Source of the DNA: WLMZ01 sp038227995
Lineage (GTDB): Bacteria > Actinomycetota > Acidimicrobiia > Acidimicrobiales > Ilumatobacteraceae
DNA: 64,000 bases
Assembly: GCA_038227995.1 (NCBI GenBank)
Contig: JBBRPP010000006.1
Coordinates: 118,564 to 182,563 of the forward strand
Direction of reading: 5' to 3'
Part shown: one piece after another, positions 1 to 10,064 of the stretch
Position numbering within the stretch: position 1 is the stretch's first letter
How the letters are laid out: each line of letters starts with the position of its first letter
Program-made: the position numbers and the translations under genes
The notes under the pieces: generated by a model
What the model was told of the DNA's origin: nothing
Database searches by the model: none
The model's input: only the letters and a program-made list of their open reading frames with translations

Positions 1-248
1 TCGAGGCTCGCGAGGCCGGCACGATGGTGGTCGCGCTCACGCCGGCGAACGGCGCCGTTGCGTTGGATCGCGTGGCGCCGGATCCCGGCCAGCGGGTGAT
101 GCTCGTGCTCGGTTCGGAGCGAGCCGGGCTGACCTCCGAGCTGCTCGACGCGGCCACAGTCCGGGCCCGCATCCCGATGGCGCCCGGCGTGGATTCGCTC
201 AACGCGGCAGCTGCGGCGGCGATCGCCTGCTACGCACTTCGGGCGTGA
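1..248 (+). CDS. SpoU/TrmH-family RNA 2'-O-methyltransferase, C-terminal part
   Basis: This is the 3' end of a gene cut by the left window edge; the frame is open to base 1, so the methionine codon at 24 is internal. The visible part has the SpoU fold end: a motif 2 like GSERAGLT, followed by the motif 3 region ARIPMAPGVDSLNAAAAAAI, which forms part of the knotted SAM-binding site in this family. Family members methylate a ribose 2'-OH in rRNA or tRNA. The target cannot be told from this fragment (RlmB-like and TrmH-like are both possible). The family call is sure; the substrate is unknown. Confidence 0.85.
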   Translation, partial: EAREAGTMVVALTPANGAVALDRVAPDPGQRVMLVLGSERAGLTSELLDAATVRARIPMAPGVDSLNAAAAAAIACYALRA

Positions 249-251
249 CCC

Positions 252-668
252 TCAGCGCGGGTAGGTCGCGCTCGTGATCGGCAGACCCGTGTCGTTGCGC
301 AGGTGTTCGGCTGCCGGCACGAAGTAGTTCGTCAGCTGCTCACGGATCGCATCAGAGGCACCGCTGGCCTCGATCGCGTTCGACATGTGCAGCAGCCATC
401 GGTCGCGCTGCAGCGGTCCGACGGGAAAGGGAAAATGACGCATCCTCAACTTCGGGTGGCCGCGCTCGTCGTTGTACGTCGTCGGCCCTCCCCAGTACTG
501 GGCGAGGAACAGCGTCAGCCGATGGCGCGCACCGGTGAAGTCCGGCGCTTCGGGGTACAGCGGTGCGAGAACGTCATCGCTTTCGACTCCGGCGTAGAAG
601 CCGTCGACGAGGCGTTCGAAGAACGCCATCCCGCCGGCTTCGGCGAACAGAGTCGGTTCAGTGCTCAG
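252..668 (-). CDS. group II truncated haemoglobin (GlbO-like)
   Basis: Small haem protein that binds oxygen or NO. The sequence shows the trHb-II hallmarks: YWGGPTTY, a proximal histidine in LRMRHFPF, and the G8 tryptophan in DRWLLHM. An ATG at 629 would give 125 residues, but the usual N-terminal helix (LFAEAGG before MAFFERLVDGFY) is encoded upstream of it. The only start-like codon there is CTG at 668 (138 residues), because a TGA at 693-695, the stop of the upstream gene, closes the frame. I therefore place the start at CTG 668, with ATG 629 as the conservative alternative. It is probably co-transcribed with the small gene at 693-890, 24 bases upstream. Confidence 0.85.
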   Translation of the reverse strand: MSTEPTLFAEAGGMAFFERLVDGFYAGVESDDVLAPLYPEAPDFTGARHRLTLFLAQYWGGPTTYNDERGHPKLRMRHFPFPVGPLQRDRWLLHMSNAIEASGASDAIREQLTNYFVPAAEHLRNDTGLPITSATYPR

Positions 669-692
669 GACGTTTGGCCCGGATCGAGGGGC

Positions 693-890
693 TCAGCTGA
701 ATTCTGGGCGGAACAGGCGGTAGTCGACCAGGTCGCTGCGGCGGACCACGAATGGCGTGGTGTCGTCACATGCGTCGAGGATCACTGCGTCGTCGCTGGC
801 GAGCAGCACGAGGGCGGAAATCATCTGTCCTTCACGATCGATTTCGAGCACATCGCCCGTTTCGATTCTGTCGTTCAACAATGTGGTCAT
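693..890 (-). CDS. small hypothetical protein, 65 aa
   Basis: I do not recognise a family. The product is acidic, 65 residues, with a regular alternation suggesting a small beta-barrel or SH3-like fold (DVLEIDREGQ, AVILDACDD, FVVRRSDLVDYRLF). The start is well supported: GAGGAG lies 7-8 bases before the ATG. It precedes the truncated haemoglobin on the same strand with a short gap, so the two may form one transcript. A role alongside the globin is a guess from position only. Confidence 0.6.
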   Translation of the reverse strand: MTTLLNDRIETGDVLEIDREGQMISALVLLASDDAVILDACDDTTPFVVRRSDLVDYRLFRPEFS

Positions 891-1127
891 TTGGAGTCTC
901 CTCGAGACGTCGCTTGATGGCTGCCGATAGACGGCGAGGTGCGATCTTGTGACGCCAGATAACCAGATGGCTCCAGCTTCTTGTTCCCGCTTCCCGCGTG
1001 TTGTCCGTCACATTCTTCGGCAGATCGGCAACGAATCTTGAGACAAAAAGGAGGTTCACTTGAGATTCGCCCCTCGTTCACCACCCAGCGTGCGAGATCG
1101 GCGTCACCAGATCCCGGGCCAACAGAG

Positions 1128-1985
1128 TCAGGAGAACGTCGGCTGCTCCCAATCGGGGAAGATCGCCGGCAGTCCGTCGCTGACCTTGTCGGTGAACTGC
1201 GCCGGCCGCTTCTCGAGAAAGCTGACAACGCCCTCGCGTGAATCGGCGCTTGCCCCGCGCAGCTTGATCCCGCGGGAATCGACCCGATGAGCTTCCATCG
1301 GGTGATCGGCGCCGAGCATCCGCCACATCATCTGGCGCGACAGCGCAACGGACACCGGAGCCGTGTTGTCGGCGATCTCGCGGGCGATCGCGGTCGCCGC
1401 GGCGAGCAGTTCGTCGCCCACGTGGACGCTGCGCACGAGCCCGCCGGCCAGCGCCTCCGGGGCATTGAACACGCGCCCGGTGTACACCCACTCTGCCGCC
1501 TGGCTGATGCCGACCAGACGCGGCAGGAACCACGACGAGCATGCCTCGGGCACGATGCCGCGGCGGGCGAACACGAATCCGAACCGGGCCGAATCGGACG
1601 CGAGGCGGATGTCCATCGGCAGCGTCATCGTGACGCCCACACCGACGGCCGGACCATTGATCGCGGCGATGACGGGTTTGGTGCACTCGAAGATCCGCAG
1701 CGACACCATGCCGCCTCCGTCGCGCGGCACGCCCACATCGGTCTGGATGTCGCTGCCGCCGCGAGCGAACGTCTCGCCTCCCCCACCGAGATCCGCCCCC
1801 GCGCAGAACCCGCGGCCGGCACCGGTGACGATGACCACCCGCACGGCATCGTCGGCGTCGATTTCGTCGAACGCCGCGATCAGCTCGCGCATCATGTTGT
1901 TGGTGAACGCGTTGAGCTGCGCCGGCCGGTTGAGCGTGATGGTCGCGATGCCGTCCGCGACGTCGTAGAGGATCTCCGTGTACAT
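1128..1985 (-). CDS. crotonase-superfamily enoyl-CoA hydratase/isomerase
   Basis: 285-residue crotonase-fold acyl-CoA enzyme. The oxyanion-hole loop GRGFCAGADL lies near residues 59-68 and the second loop near NGPAVGVGV. The two Glu residues used by true hydratases (in CEL and QPE of rat enoyl-CoA hydratase) are replaced here by T and A. Instead there is a Glu in VPEACSSWFLP, which matches the SPEGCSSY position that acts in delta3-delta2-enoyl-CoA isomerases of the ECI2 type. I therefore favour an isomerase-like or other crotonase activity over hydration. The start ATG has no Shine-Dalgarno, but TAGTTT lies 7 bases upstream. It stands alone, downstream of ftsX on the same strand. Confidence 0.85.
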   Translation of the reverse strand: MYTEILYDVADGIATITLNRPAQLNAFTNNMMRELIAAFDEIDADDAVRVVIVTGAGRGFCAGADLGGGGETFARGGSDIQTDVGVPRDGGGMVSLRIFECTKPVIAAINGPAVGVGVTMTLPMDIRLASDSARFGFVFARRGIVPEACSSWFLPRLVGISQAAEWVYTGRVFNAPEALAGGLVRSVHVGDELLAAATAIAREIADNTAPVSVALSRQMMWRMLGADHPMEAHRVDSRGIKLRGASADSREGVVSFLEKRPAQFTDKVSDGLPAIFPDWEQPTFS

Positions 1986-1992
1986 CTCAGGG

Positions 1993-1998
1993 AAACTA
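1993..1998 (-). promoter_or_regulatory. -10 element (TAGTTT) for leaderless crotonase mRNA
   Basis: TAGTTT on the minus strand ends 7 bases before the ATG at 1985, and no Shine-Dalgarno is present. This spacing would put transcription start at or next to the ATG. Confidence 0.4.
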
Positions 1999-2040
1999 GG
2001 CGACCGTTCAGGCAGAAGTGCACTCGTGAGCCAGCGTCAA

Positions 2041-2057
2041 CGGTCGCCCAGCGACCG
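2041..2057 (-). terminator. possible hairpin terminator after ftsX
   Basis: CGGTCGC-CCA-GCGACCG is a perfect 7-bp stem with a 3-base loop in the gap after the ftsX stop. A third arm (GGCGACCG at 1998-2005) could form an alternative stem. There is no clear T-run, so termination is not certain. Confidence 0.4.
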
Positions 2058-2077
2058 GAGACGCTGCGCGAACCAAT

Positions 2078-2983
2078 TCAGACATCCAGGAAGCGGCTGG
2101 CGGCGATGCCGGAAGCGATCGCTCCTGCGATCATGCCGAACAGGACGACCATCAACATCACGAGGTGCAGGAAGCTGTCGCTGACGACGAGCGCGGTGAA
2201 ACCGTTCTCGCCTTTCAGTTTGACGACGCCGTCGGTCCACAGCCGGTTGAAGAACAGCAGGAACCCGCACGACATCAATGCGCCGACAAGGCCTTGGATC
2301 AGGCCTTCGAGCATGAACGGTATTCGGATGAACCAGTTCGTGGCGCCGACCAGCTTCATCACCTCGATCTCGCGCCGTCGCGCGTACATCGCCGTTCGGA
2401 TCGTGGTCCAGATCAGGATCAGCGCCCCGATCAGCAGCAAGACCGACAAACCGACCGTGACCGTCTGGACGAAGTCGCGCAGCTTGCTGATCTGTTGCAC
2501 TTGATCGCGGGCCAGCACGACCTTGAACACCTTCGGTAGTTTGCCGTACGAGTCCGACAGCGAAACAAGGAGGTCGGTCTTGCCCGCTTTGGGGACGACC
2601 TTGTACTCGGTCGGCAGGTTCGTTTTGTTGAGCAGGCTGAACGTGCTGGGATCACCCGCGAACAGCCGCTTGGCCTCGGCCAGCGACTGCTCGTAGTTCA
2701 GGTACTGCAGCTTGCCGACGTCGACGACGCTGGGGTCCTGCGACAGGACAGCCTTGATGTCGTCGATCTGCTGCGGCGTGGCGGTGGGCTGGACGTAGAC
2801 GATCATCTGCACGCCGCCGGCCCACTTCGACAACAGGTTGTCGAAGCCGCGCTGCACCAGGAACGTGCCACCGACGAGGAACAGCGACACCGCCGAAGTG
2901 AGGATCGCGGCAACGGTCAGGGTGACGTTGCGGCGCAGGCTCGCGCCGGTCTCACGGAACGTGTATGTGAGGCGAGACCACAT
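2078..2983 (-). CDS. ftsX: cell division protein FtsX
   Basis: 301-residue permease-like partner of FtsE. Known members act at the septum and activate peptidoglycan hydrolases through an extracellular loop. Visible features are a first membrane segment near residues 21-41 (LTVAAILTSAVSLFLVG), a large extracytoplasmic domain (~45-180), and three more hydrophobic segments in the C-terminal third, the usual four-TM FtsX plan. Motif-like text such as RREIEVMKLVGATNWFIRIP is typical of FtsX/MacB-type permeases. Its start codon directly follows the ftsE stop (0-base gap), so the two are translationally linked in the secA-prfB-ftsE-ftsX run. Confidence 0.95.
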   Translation of the reverse strand: MWSRLTYTFRETGASLRRNVTLTVAAILTSAVSLFLVGGTFLVQRGFDNLLSKWAGGVQMIVYVQPTATPQQIDDIKAVLSQDPSVVDVGKLQYLNYEQSLAEAKRLFAGDPSTFSLLNKTNLPTEYKVVPKAGKTDLLVSLSDSYGKLPKVFKVVLARDQVQQISKLRDFVQTVTVGLSVLLLIGALILIWTTIRTAMYARRREIEVMKLVGATNWFIRIPFMLEGLIQGLVGALMSCGFLLFFNRLWTDGVVKLKGENGFTALVVSDSFLHLVMLMVVLFGMIAGAIASGIAASRFLDV

Positions 2984-3661
2984 CTATTCGTACACCCCTC
3001 GGGCCTGGTCGCGCACGATGATGCCGCGGTCCATCTGGATCACGCGCTTGCGCATCATGTTCACGATTCGTTGGTCGTGGGTCGCCATCACGACCGTCGT
3101 GCCGGTCTTGTTGATCCGGTCGAGCAGGCGCATGATGCCCTCGCCGGTGCCGGGGTCGAGGTTGCCCGTCGGCTCGTCGGCGAGCAGGATCAGCGGCCGG
3201 TTGACGAAGGCGCGCGCGATCGAGACGCGCTGCTGCTCGCCACCGGAGAGCTGATGCGGGAAGCGATTCTCCTTGCCGGCCAGGCCGACGAGATCCATCA
3301 CCGCCGGAACCTGCTGTCGGATCACGTGCTTCGGGCGACCGATGACTTCGAGCGCGAAGGCGACGTTCTCGTGGACCGTCTTGTTCAGCAGCAGTTTGTA
3401 GTCCTGGAAGATGTTGCCGATGTTGCGCCGCAGATGCGGCACCTTGCCGTCGGGCATCTCGTTGATGTTGCGGCCCGCGACCCAGACCGCGCCCTTCTCG
3501 GGACGTTCCTGACGGTTCATCATTCGCAGCAGCGTCGACTTCCCGGACCCGGACGGGCCGACGAGAAACACGAACTCGCCCTTGTTGACCTCGAACGTGG
3601 CGTCGCGCAGCGCGGTGACTTCTGAGTTGTAGATCTTGGTGACATTCTCGAGGCGTATCAA
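2984..3661 (-). CDS. ftsE: cell division ATP-binding protein FtsE
   Basis: 225-residue ABC ATPase working with FtsX. Walker A GPSGSGKST is at ~35-43, the signature LSGGEQQR at ~138-145, and Walker B LILLADEP just after. The start chosen is TTG at 3661, preceded by GAGGAG with a 5-base gap, which gives the family N-terminus MIRLENVTKIYN. A TTG/ATG-type start further upstream (3688) would add an unconserved leader. ftsX follows with no gap and prfB lies 70 bases upstream. Confidence 0.95.
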   Translation of the reverse strand: MIRLENVTKIYNSEVTALRDATFEVNKGEFVFLVGPSGSGKSTLLRMMNRQERPEKGAVWVAGRNINEMPDGKVPHLRRNIGNIFQDYKLLLNKTVHENVAFALEVIGRPKHVIRQQVPAVMDLVGLAGKENRFPHQLSGGEQQRVSIARAFVNRPLILLADEPTGNLDPGTGEGIMRLLDRINKTGTTVVMATHDQRIVNMMRKRVIQMDRGIIVRDQARGVYE

Positions 3662-3731
3662 GAGGACTCCTCGTCTCGCTCGAAGCAAACGTCAAAAGTT
3701 AGCAGCGCGATCGCTCTGGGAACGGTCACGC

Positions 3732-4838
3732 TCACGACGTCGCCGCGTCGCGGCGGCGGTGGCGGAGGTAGCCCTCCATGAACTCGTCCAGATCGCCGTC
3801 GAGGACCGCGGCCACGTTGCCGGACTCGACTTCGGTGCGGAGGTCCTTGACCATCTGGTACGGCTGCATCACGTAGCTTCGAATCTGGCTGCCCCAGCCG
3901 ACCTGTGCCTGGCGACCGGCGATGCGGTCGAGCTCGGCCTGATGTTCTTCCTCGACTCTGGCCGCGATCATCGTCCGCAGCCTGTTCATCGCCTTCTCCC
4001 GGTTCTGGAGCTGGCTGCGCTCTTCCTGCGAAGCAGCGACGAGTCCGGTTGGTTCGTGGATGAGACGCACCGCCGACGATGTCTTGTTGATGTGCTGACC
4101 ACCGGCGCCGCTGGCCCGGTAGACCTCCATCCGCACGTCGCTCTCGTTGAGCTCGACGTCGGGGTCGTCCAGCACCGGCCACACCTGGACCGCGGCGAAG
4201 CTCGTCTGACGGCGGCCCTGGTTGTCGAACGGGCTGATCCGCACCAGGCGGTGTGTACCCCGCTCGCTGGTCATCAAGCCGTACGCATAGCGACCCGTGA
4301 GCGTGAACTCGGCGGAGAGGATGCCGGCCTCGGTGCCTTCGGAGACGCCATCGACCTCGAATCCGATGCCACGACGCTCGGCCCAGCGGCCGTACATCCG
4401 CAGCAGCATCTCGCTCCAGTCCTGGGCGTCGACGCCGCCATCTTTGGCGTTGATCTGAACGATGCAGTCGAGCTCGTCGTGCTCGCCGGTGAACAGCGAG
4501 CGCAGTTCGAGCTGACTCAGCGTCGCTGCAGCCTTGGCGATCGCCTCGACCAGGTCGGGCTCCTGCGACGCGTCGTCGACCTCGCGGGCCATCTCGTGCA
4601 GAACTTCGGCGTCTTCGATGTCGCCGGCCAGCGAGTCGTAGGTGTCGATGTCGTTCTTCAGATTCGAGTACTCGCCGTTGATCTTCTTGGCGTTGTCCTG
4701 ATCGTCCCAGAGATCGGGGCGCGAGACCTCGAACTCGAGCTCGCCGAGACGGGCCCGGTTGTCGGTGATCTTCAGGTACATCGCCGCTTCGTCGAGGCGG
4801 CGGCGCAAGTCCTTGAGGTCGTCGGTGAAATCTCGCAT
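3732..4838 (-). CDS. prfB: peptide chain release factor 2
   Basis: 368-residue class I release factor for UGA/UAA stop codons. The anticodon-mimic tripeptide SPF is at ~202-204 and the peptidyl-hydrolysis motif GGQ at ~246-248 (in ASGAGGQHINKT). The ATG at 4838 gives MRDFTDDLKDLRRRL and the normal family length. The frame also stays open upstream, but that stretch is not conserved. Unlike E. coli prfB, there is no in-frame TGA near codon 25, so autoregulatory frameshifting is absent here. It sits between secA (61 bases upstream) and ftsE. Confidence 0.95.
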   Translation of the reverse strand: MRDFTDDLKDLRRRLDEAAMYLKITDNRARLGELEFEVSRPDLWDDQDNAKKINGEYSNLKNDIDTYDSLAGDIEDAEVLHEMAREVDDASQEPDLVEAIAKAAATLSQLELRSLFTGEHDELDCIVQINAKDGGVDAQDWSEMLLRMYGRWAERRGIGFEVDGVSEGTEAGILSAEFTLTGRYAYGLMTSERGTHRLVRISPFDNQGRRQTSFAAVQVWPVLDDPDVELNESDVRMEVYRASGAGGQHINKTSSAVRLIHEPTGLVAASQEERSQLQNREKAMNRLRTMIAARVEEEHQAELDRIAGRQAQVGWGSQIRSYVMQPYQMVKDLRTEVESGNVAAVLDGDLDEFMEGYLRHRRRDAATS

Positions 4839-4899
4839 GGAATGGTTGCCCAGTGTTCGGGTGGATGCTCGTGCGGAATGCTCGGTTGCGGCCCGCAGG

Positions 4900-7692
<2,793 letters not shown>

Positions 7693-7702
7693 GCGATTTC
7701 AG

Positions 7703-7708
7703 AGCCTA
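7703..7708 (-). promoter_or_regulatory. -10 element (TAGGCT) for secA
   Basis: Minus-strand TAGGCT ends 10 bases before the secA ATG. No ribosome-binding site is seen, so a leaderless or near-leaderless transcript is likely. Confidence 0.4.
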
Positions 7709-7788
7709 GCGGCGCCCGGCCGAGAGCCCCCGGCAGCGTCCCCACCGTCACCTCGTCCACGCGGTCCGGATTCAGGCAAGATGGCGAC

Positions 7789-8496
7789 GTGAGCACCCAG
7801 CGCGAGACCATGACCGACAACCGTCAGATCGACACGGTGATCTTCGATCTGGGTGGTGTTCTGATGCGCAACGGGCGCCACAGCGACTTCGTCAAACGGT
7901 TTCCGTCGGAGCACGCCGAGACCGCACTGCGCATCTTCGTCGGCCCGTTCGGCGTCGACACCGATCATCCGTGGCACCGTCTTGAGCGGGGCGAGATCAG
8001 CATGGAGGAATGCCAAGCCCTGAACCGTGCGGCCTTCGCCGAAGCCGGCATCGAGATGCCGGCCCGGCCGGTGCCAACCGCAGCACCCGAACCGGCCGCC
8101 GACGGATCGCCGGCAGCCGCTGCACCGATGATGACGTTCATGCCCAACGAGGAAATGATCGATCTCGTCACCCGGCTGCGCGGTGCAGGTCTGCGGACGG
8201 GAATGCTCACCAACAACGTGCGCGAGTTCCGCGAGTTGTGGCGGCCGCTGATGCCATACGACGAACTGTTCGACGACATCGTCGACAGCCACGAGGTCGG
8301 ACTGCGCAAACCCAACCCGGCCATCTATCAGCTGGCCTTGACCAGGCTCAGCGCTGCGCCGGAACGGACGGCGTTCCTCGACGATCTGCCGTCGAACGTC
8401 GACGCCGCCAACAGCCTCGGCATGTTCGGGGTTCTGGTCGAAGAAGACAGCGCCGGTGCGATCTCGACCGTTGAGGTCCTGGCCGCCCTGGTGTAG
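7789..8496 (+). CDS. HAD-superfamily (IA) hydrolase
   Basis: 235-residue haloacid-dehalogenase-type phosphatase-like protein. Motif 1 is VIFDLGGVLMRNG (nucleophile Asp in DLGGV, the form seen in the epoxide-hydrolase-N-terminal/YihX-like group). Motif 2 is MLTNNVRE, motif 3 the Lys in VGLRKPNPAIY, and motif 4 TAFLDDLPSNVDAA. Residues ~88-112 form an Ala/Pro-rich insert in the cap region. Start is GTG 7789; an internal ATG at 7810 is possible. The last 169 bases overlap the antisense 3' end of comF. Substrate is not predictable. Confidence 0.85.
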   Translation: MSTQRETMTDNRQIDTVIFDLGGVLMRNGRHSDFVKRFPSEHAETALRIFVGPFGVDTDHPWHRLERGEISMEECQALNRAAFAEAGIEMPARPVPTAAPEPAADGSPAAAAPMMTFMPNEEMIDLVTRLRGAGLRTGMLTNNVREFRELWRPLMPYDELFDDIVDSHEVGLRKPNPAIYQLALTRLSAAPERTAFLDDLPSNVDAANSLGMFGVLVEEDSAGAISTVEVLAALV

Positions 8497-9086
8497 TTGC
8501 GCTGCGAGGACGATGCGCCGTCGGGCGTGGCCGCAACTGCAGCCAGCACGACGGAACGCGCACCCGCGGCGAGCAACGCCTGGCGGGCCGCGAACAGCGT
8601 GGCGCCCGTGGTGACGACGTCGTCAACGACGAGCACGCGCGGCGGCCGCATCACCGGCCGCGCCGAGAATTCGGGACCGAGGAGGCGTTGGTCGCGGCTG
8701 CGGCCGGTCTGCGCCTGACCGTGGCGACGGAACAACATCCGTCGGCACGGCTTGCGCCAGCGCGCCGCGAGCGCCCGGGCCAGCAGTTCGGCCTGGTCGT
8801 AGCCGCGGCGATGGGCGCGGGCACCGCTGGTGGGGGCCCAGGTGATGACGTCGATCTGGGTGGGGTCGAGCCGCCGGCTGAGTTGTTCGGCGAGATGATG
8901 CGCCAGCCGCCGCCGGTTGCGGTACTTGAGGCCGACGATCAGATCGCGGGTGAGACCGGTGAACTCGGTGGCGGCGACGATGCCCGTCGATGTGACGACC
9001 GGTGGCGACGCGACGAGCGCGAATCGGCACCGTCGACACAGGTCGACTCCTGGGACGGCACACCCGGCACAGCGATGGTTCAGCAT
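8328..9086 (-). CDS. ComF-family phosphoribosyltransferase-like protein
   Basis: ComF/GntX-type protein linked in other bacteria to DNA uptake or DNA metabolism. The N-terminus has a four-Cys zinc-ribbon-like start (MLNHRCAGC...DLCRRC), then the PRTase core with the PRPP loop VLVVDDVVTTGATL. A frame extension upstream of ATG 9086 lacks conservation. The conserved protein should end near AAVAATPDG (about base 8510). The frame instead runs on for about 55 residues antisense through the HAD gene, giving 252 residues. The C-terminal tail is either real and recent or marks a lost stop codon. Confidence 0.85.
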   Translation of the reverse strand: MLNHRCAGCAVPGVDLCRRCRFALVASPPVVTSTGIVAATEFTGLTRDLIVGLKYRNRRRLAHHLAEQLSRRLDPTQIDVITWAPTSGARAHRRGYDQAELLARALAARWRKPCRRMLFRRHGQAQTGRSRDQRLLGPEFSARPVMRPPRVLVVDDVVTTGATLFAARQALLAAGARSVVLAAVAATPDGASSSQRNYTRAARTSTVEIAPALSSSTRTPNMPRLLAASTFDGRSSRNAVRSGAALSLVKAS

Positions 9087-9155
9087 GGGAATCGGCGTTC
9101 GTTCGGCATGTGTCCGTTGTAACAAAGGGGCGCGCGACAGTTCCCACCCCGCGAC

Positions 9156-9161
9156 TAACGT
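9156..9161 (+). promoter_or_regulatory. -10 element (TAACGT) for the YczE-like gene
   Basis: TAACGT ends 6 bases before GTG 9168, and no Shine-Dalgarno is present. This fits a leaderless start. Confidence 0.4.
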
Positions 9162-9167
9162 CCGCCC

Positions 9168-9887
9168 GTGGCCGTTTCCGAAGCTCCGCTGTCCACCCGG
9201 CCGTATTCGCCTCGATCGCCCTTCACCGACTGGTCGAATCGTCTCTCGCGCTGTGTGCTCGGCCTGGCCCTCTTCGGTGCCGGCGACGCCCTGATCCTGC
9301 AGGCCGAGCTCGGCGCGGCGCCGTGGGACATGTTCCACAAGGGCATCGCCCGCCACCTCGACATCCCGATCGGCACGGTCATCGTCGCGATGGGCTTCGT
9401 CGTGCTGCTGGCATGGATCCCCCTGCGACAGCGGCCCGGTATCGGCACGATCCTCAACGCGCTCGAGATCGGGCTGGTGGTCGACCTGGTCCAGCCCAAC
9501 CTGCCCGACACAGGCCGGCTGCTACCCCGATTCGCGTATCTGATCGTCGGTGTCGTCGTGGTCGGCATCGGCTCGGGCTTCTACATCGGCGCCGGACTGG
9601 GCACGGGGCCGCGCGACGGGCTGATGCTGGGCATCAGCCGCCGCGGGCCGAGTCTGCGTGTCGCGCGAACCGTGATCGAGCTCGTCGTCGGGGTCGGCGG
9701 CATCGTGCTCGGCATCAGACCAGGCGTCGGCACGCTGGTGTTCCTGGTCGGCATCGGCCCGCTCGTCCAACTGTTCCTCCCCCGCCTGTCACTGCCGCCG
9801 CGCCGTCCAGCAGACGTCACCCACGCCGAACCGATGCTCATTCCCGACGGAGCCAACGACCCGACGCGCTTCGAACGGGGTGAGTAG
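9168..9887 (+). CDS. YczE/YitT-like integral membrane protein
   Basis: 239-residue membrane protein with about five or six hydrophobic segments (examples: CVLGLALFGAGDALIL, TVIVAMGFVVLLAWIPL, YLIVGVVVVGIGSGFYIGAG). The repeated G-x-G-PxD elements (LGAAPWDMFHKG, LGTGPRDGLMLG) are typical of the YczE family, whose function is poorly known. The start is GTG, selected by the -10-like TAACGT 6 bases upstream. It is divergent from comF with an 81-base gap. Its stop codon lies inside the inverted repeat at 9881-9897. Confidence 0.8.
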   Translation: MAVSEAPLSTRPYSPRSPFTDWSNRLSRCVLGLALFGAGDALILQAELGAAPWDMFHKGIARHLDIPIGTVIVAMGFVVLLAWIPLRQRPGIGTILNALEIGLVVDLVQPNLPDTGRLLPRFAYLIVGVVVVGIGSGFYIGAGLGTGPRDGLMLGISRRGPSLRVARTVIELVVGVGGIVLGIRPGVGTLVFLVGIGPLVQLFLPRLSLPPRRPADVTHAEPMLIPDGANDPTRFERGE

Positions 9888-9897
9888 CCGGTACTCA
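9881..9897. promoter_or_regulatory. inverted repeat TGAGTA-N5-TACTCA, copy 1 (putative operator)
   Basis: A perfect 6-bp inverted repeat with spacer GCCGG overlaps the stop codon of the YczE-like gene, 168 bases upstream of the Thr/Pro-rich protein gene. The same arms and spacing recur at 12456-12472. That pairing suggests one DNA-binding dimer controls both. Confidence 0.5.
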
Positions 9898-10064
9898 TGA
9901 CAGCCGAGGCGGATTCGGATGCAATGACTCTGTGAGACGACGCCGCCGACGGTTGCAAAGAATTTTGGCAATTGTGGGCGAAGAGGTGACATCGGGCCCG
10001 CACATCTCCGTTACTCCTTGTGCTGCACCCACCACGGGGCGTGCACTGACACACAGGAGTGACC

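Noticed and set aside
1048..1290. AAGGAGG followed after 5 bases by TTG 1060, opening a 76-codon frame
   Set aside because: The site looks like a perfect ribosome-binding site, but most of the frame is antisense to the conserved 3' end of the crotonase gene and the product is Arg/Ser/Pro-rich without pattern. The AAAAAGG also reads as a T-run after the crotonase gene on the other strand.
4740..4838. Programmed +1 frameshift in prfB
   Set aside because: There is no in-frame TGA or CTTTGA slip site near codon 25; the reading frame is continuous from ATG 4838 through the GGQ motif.
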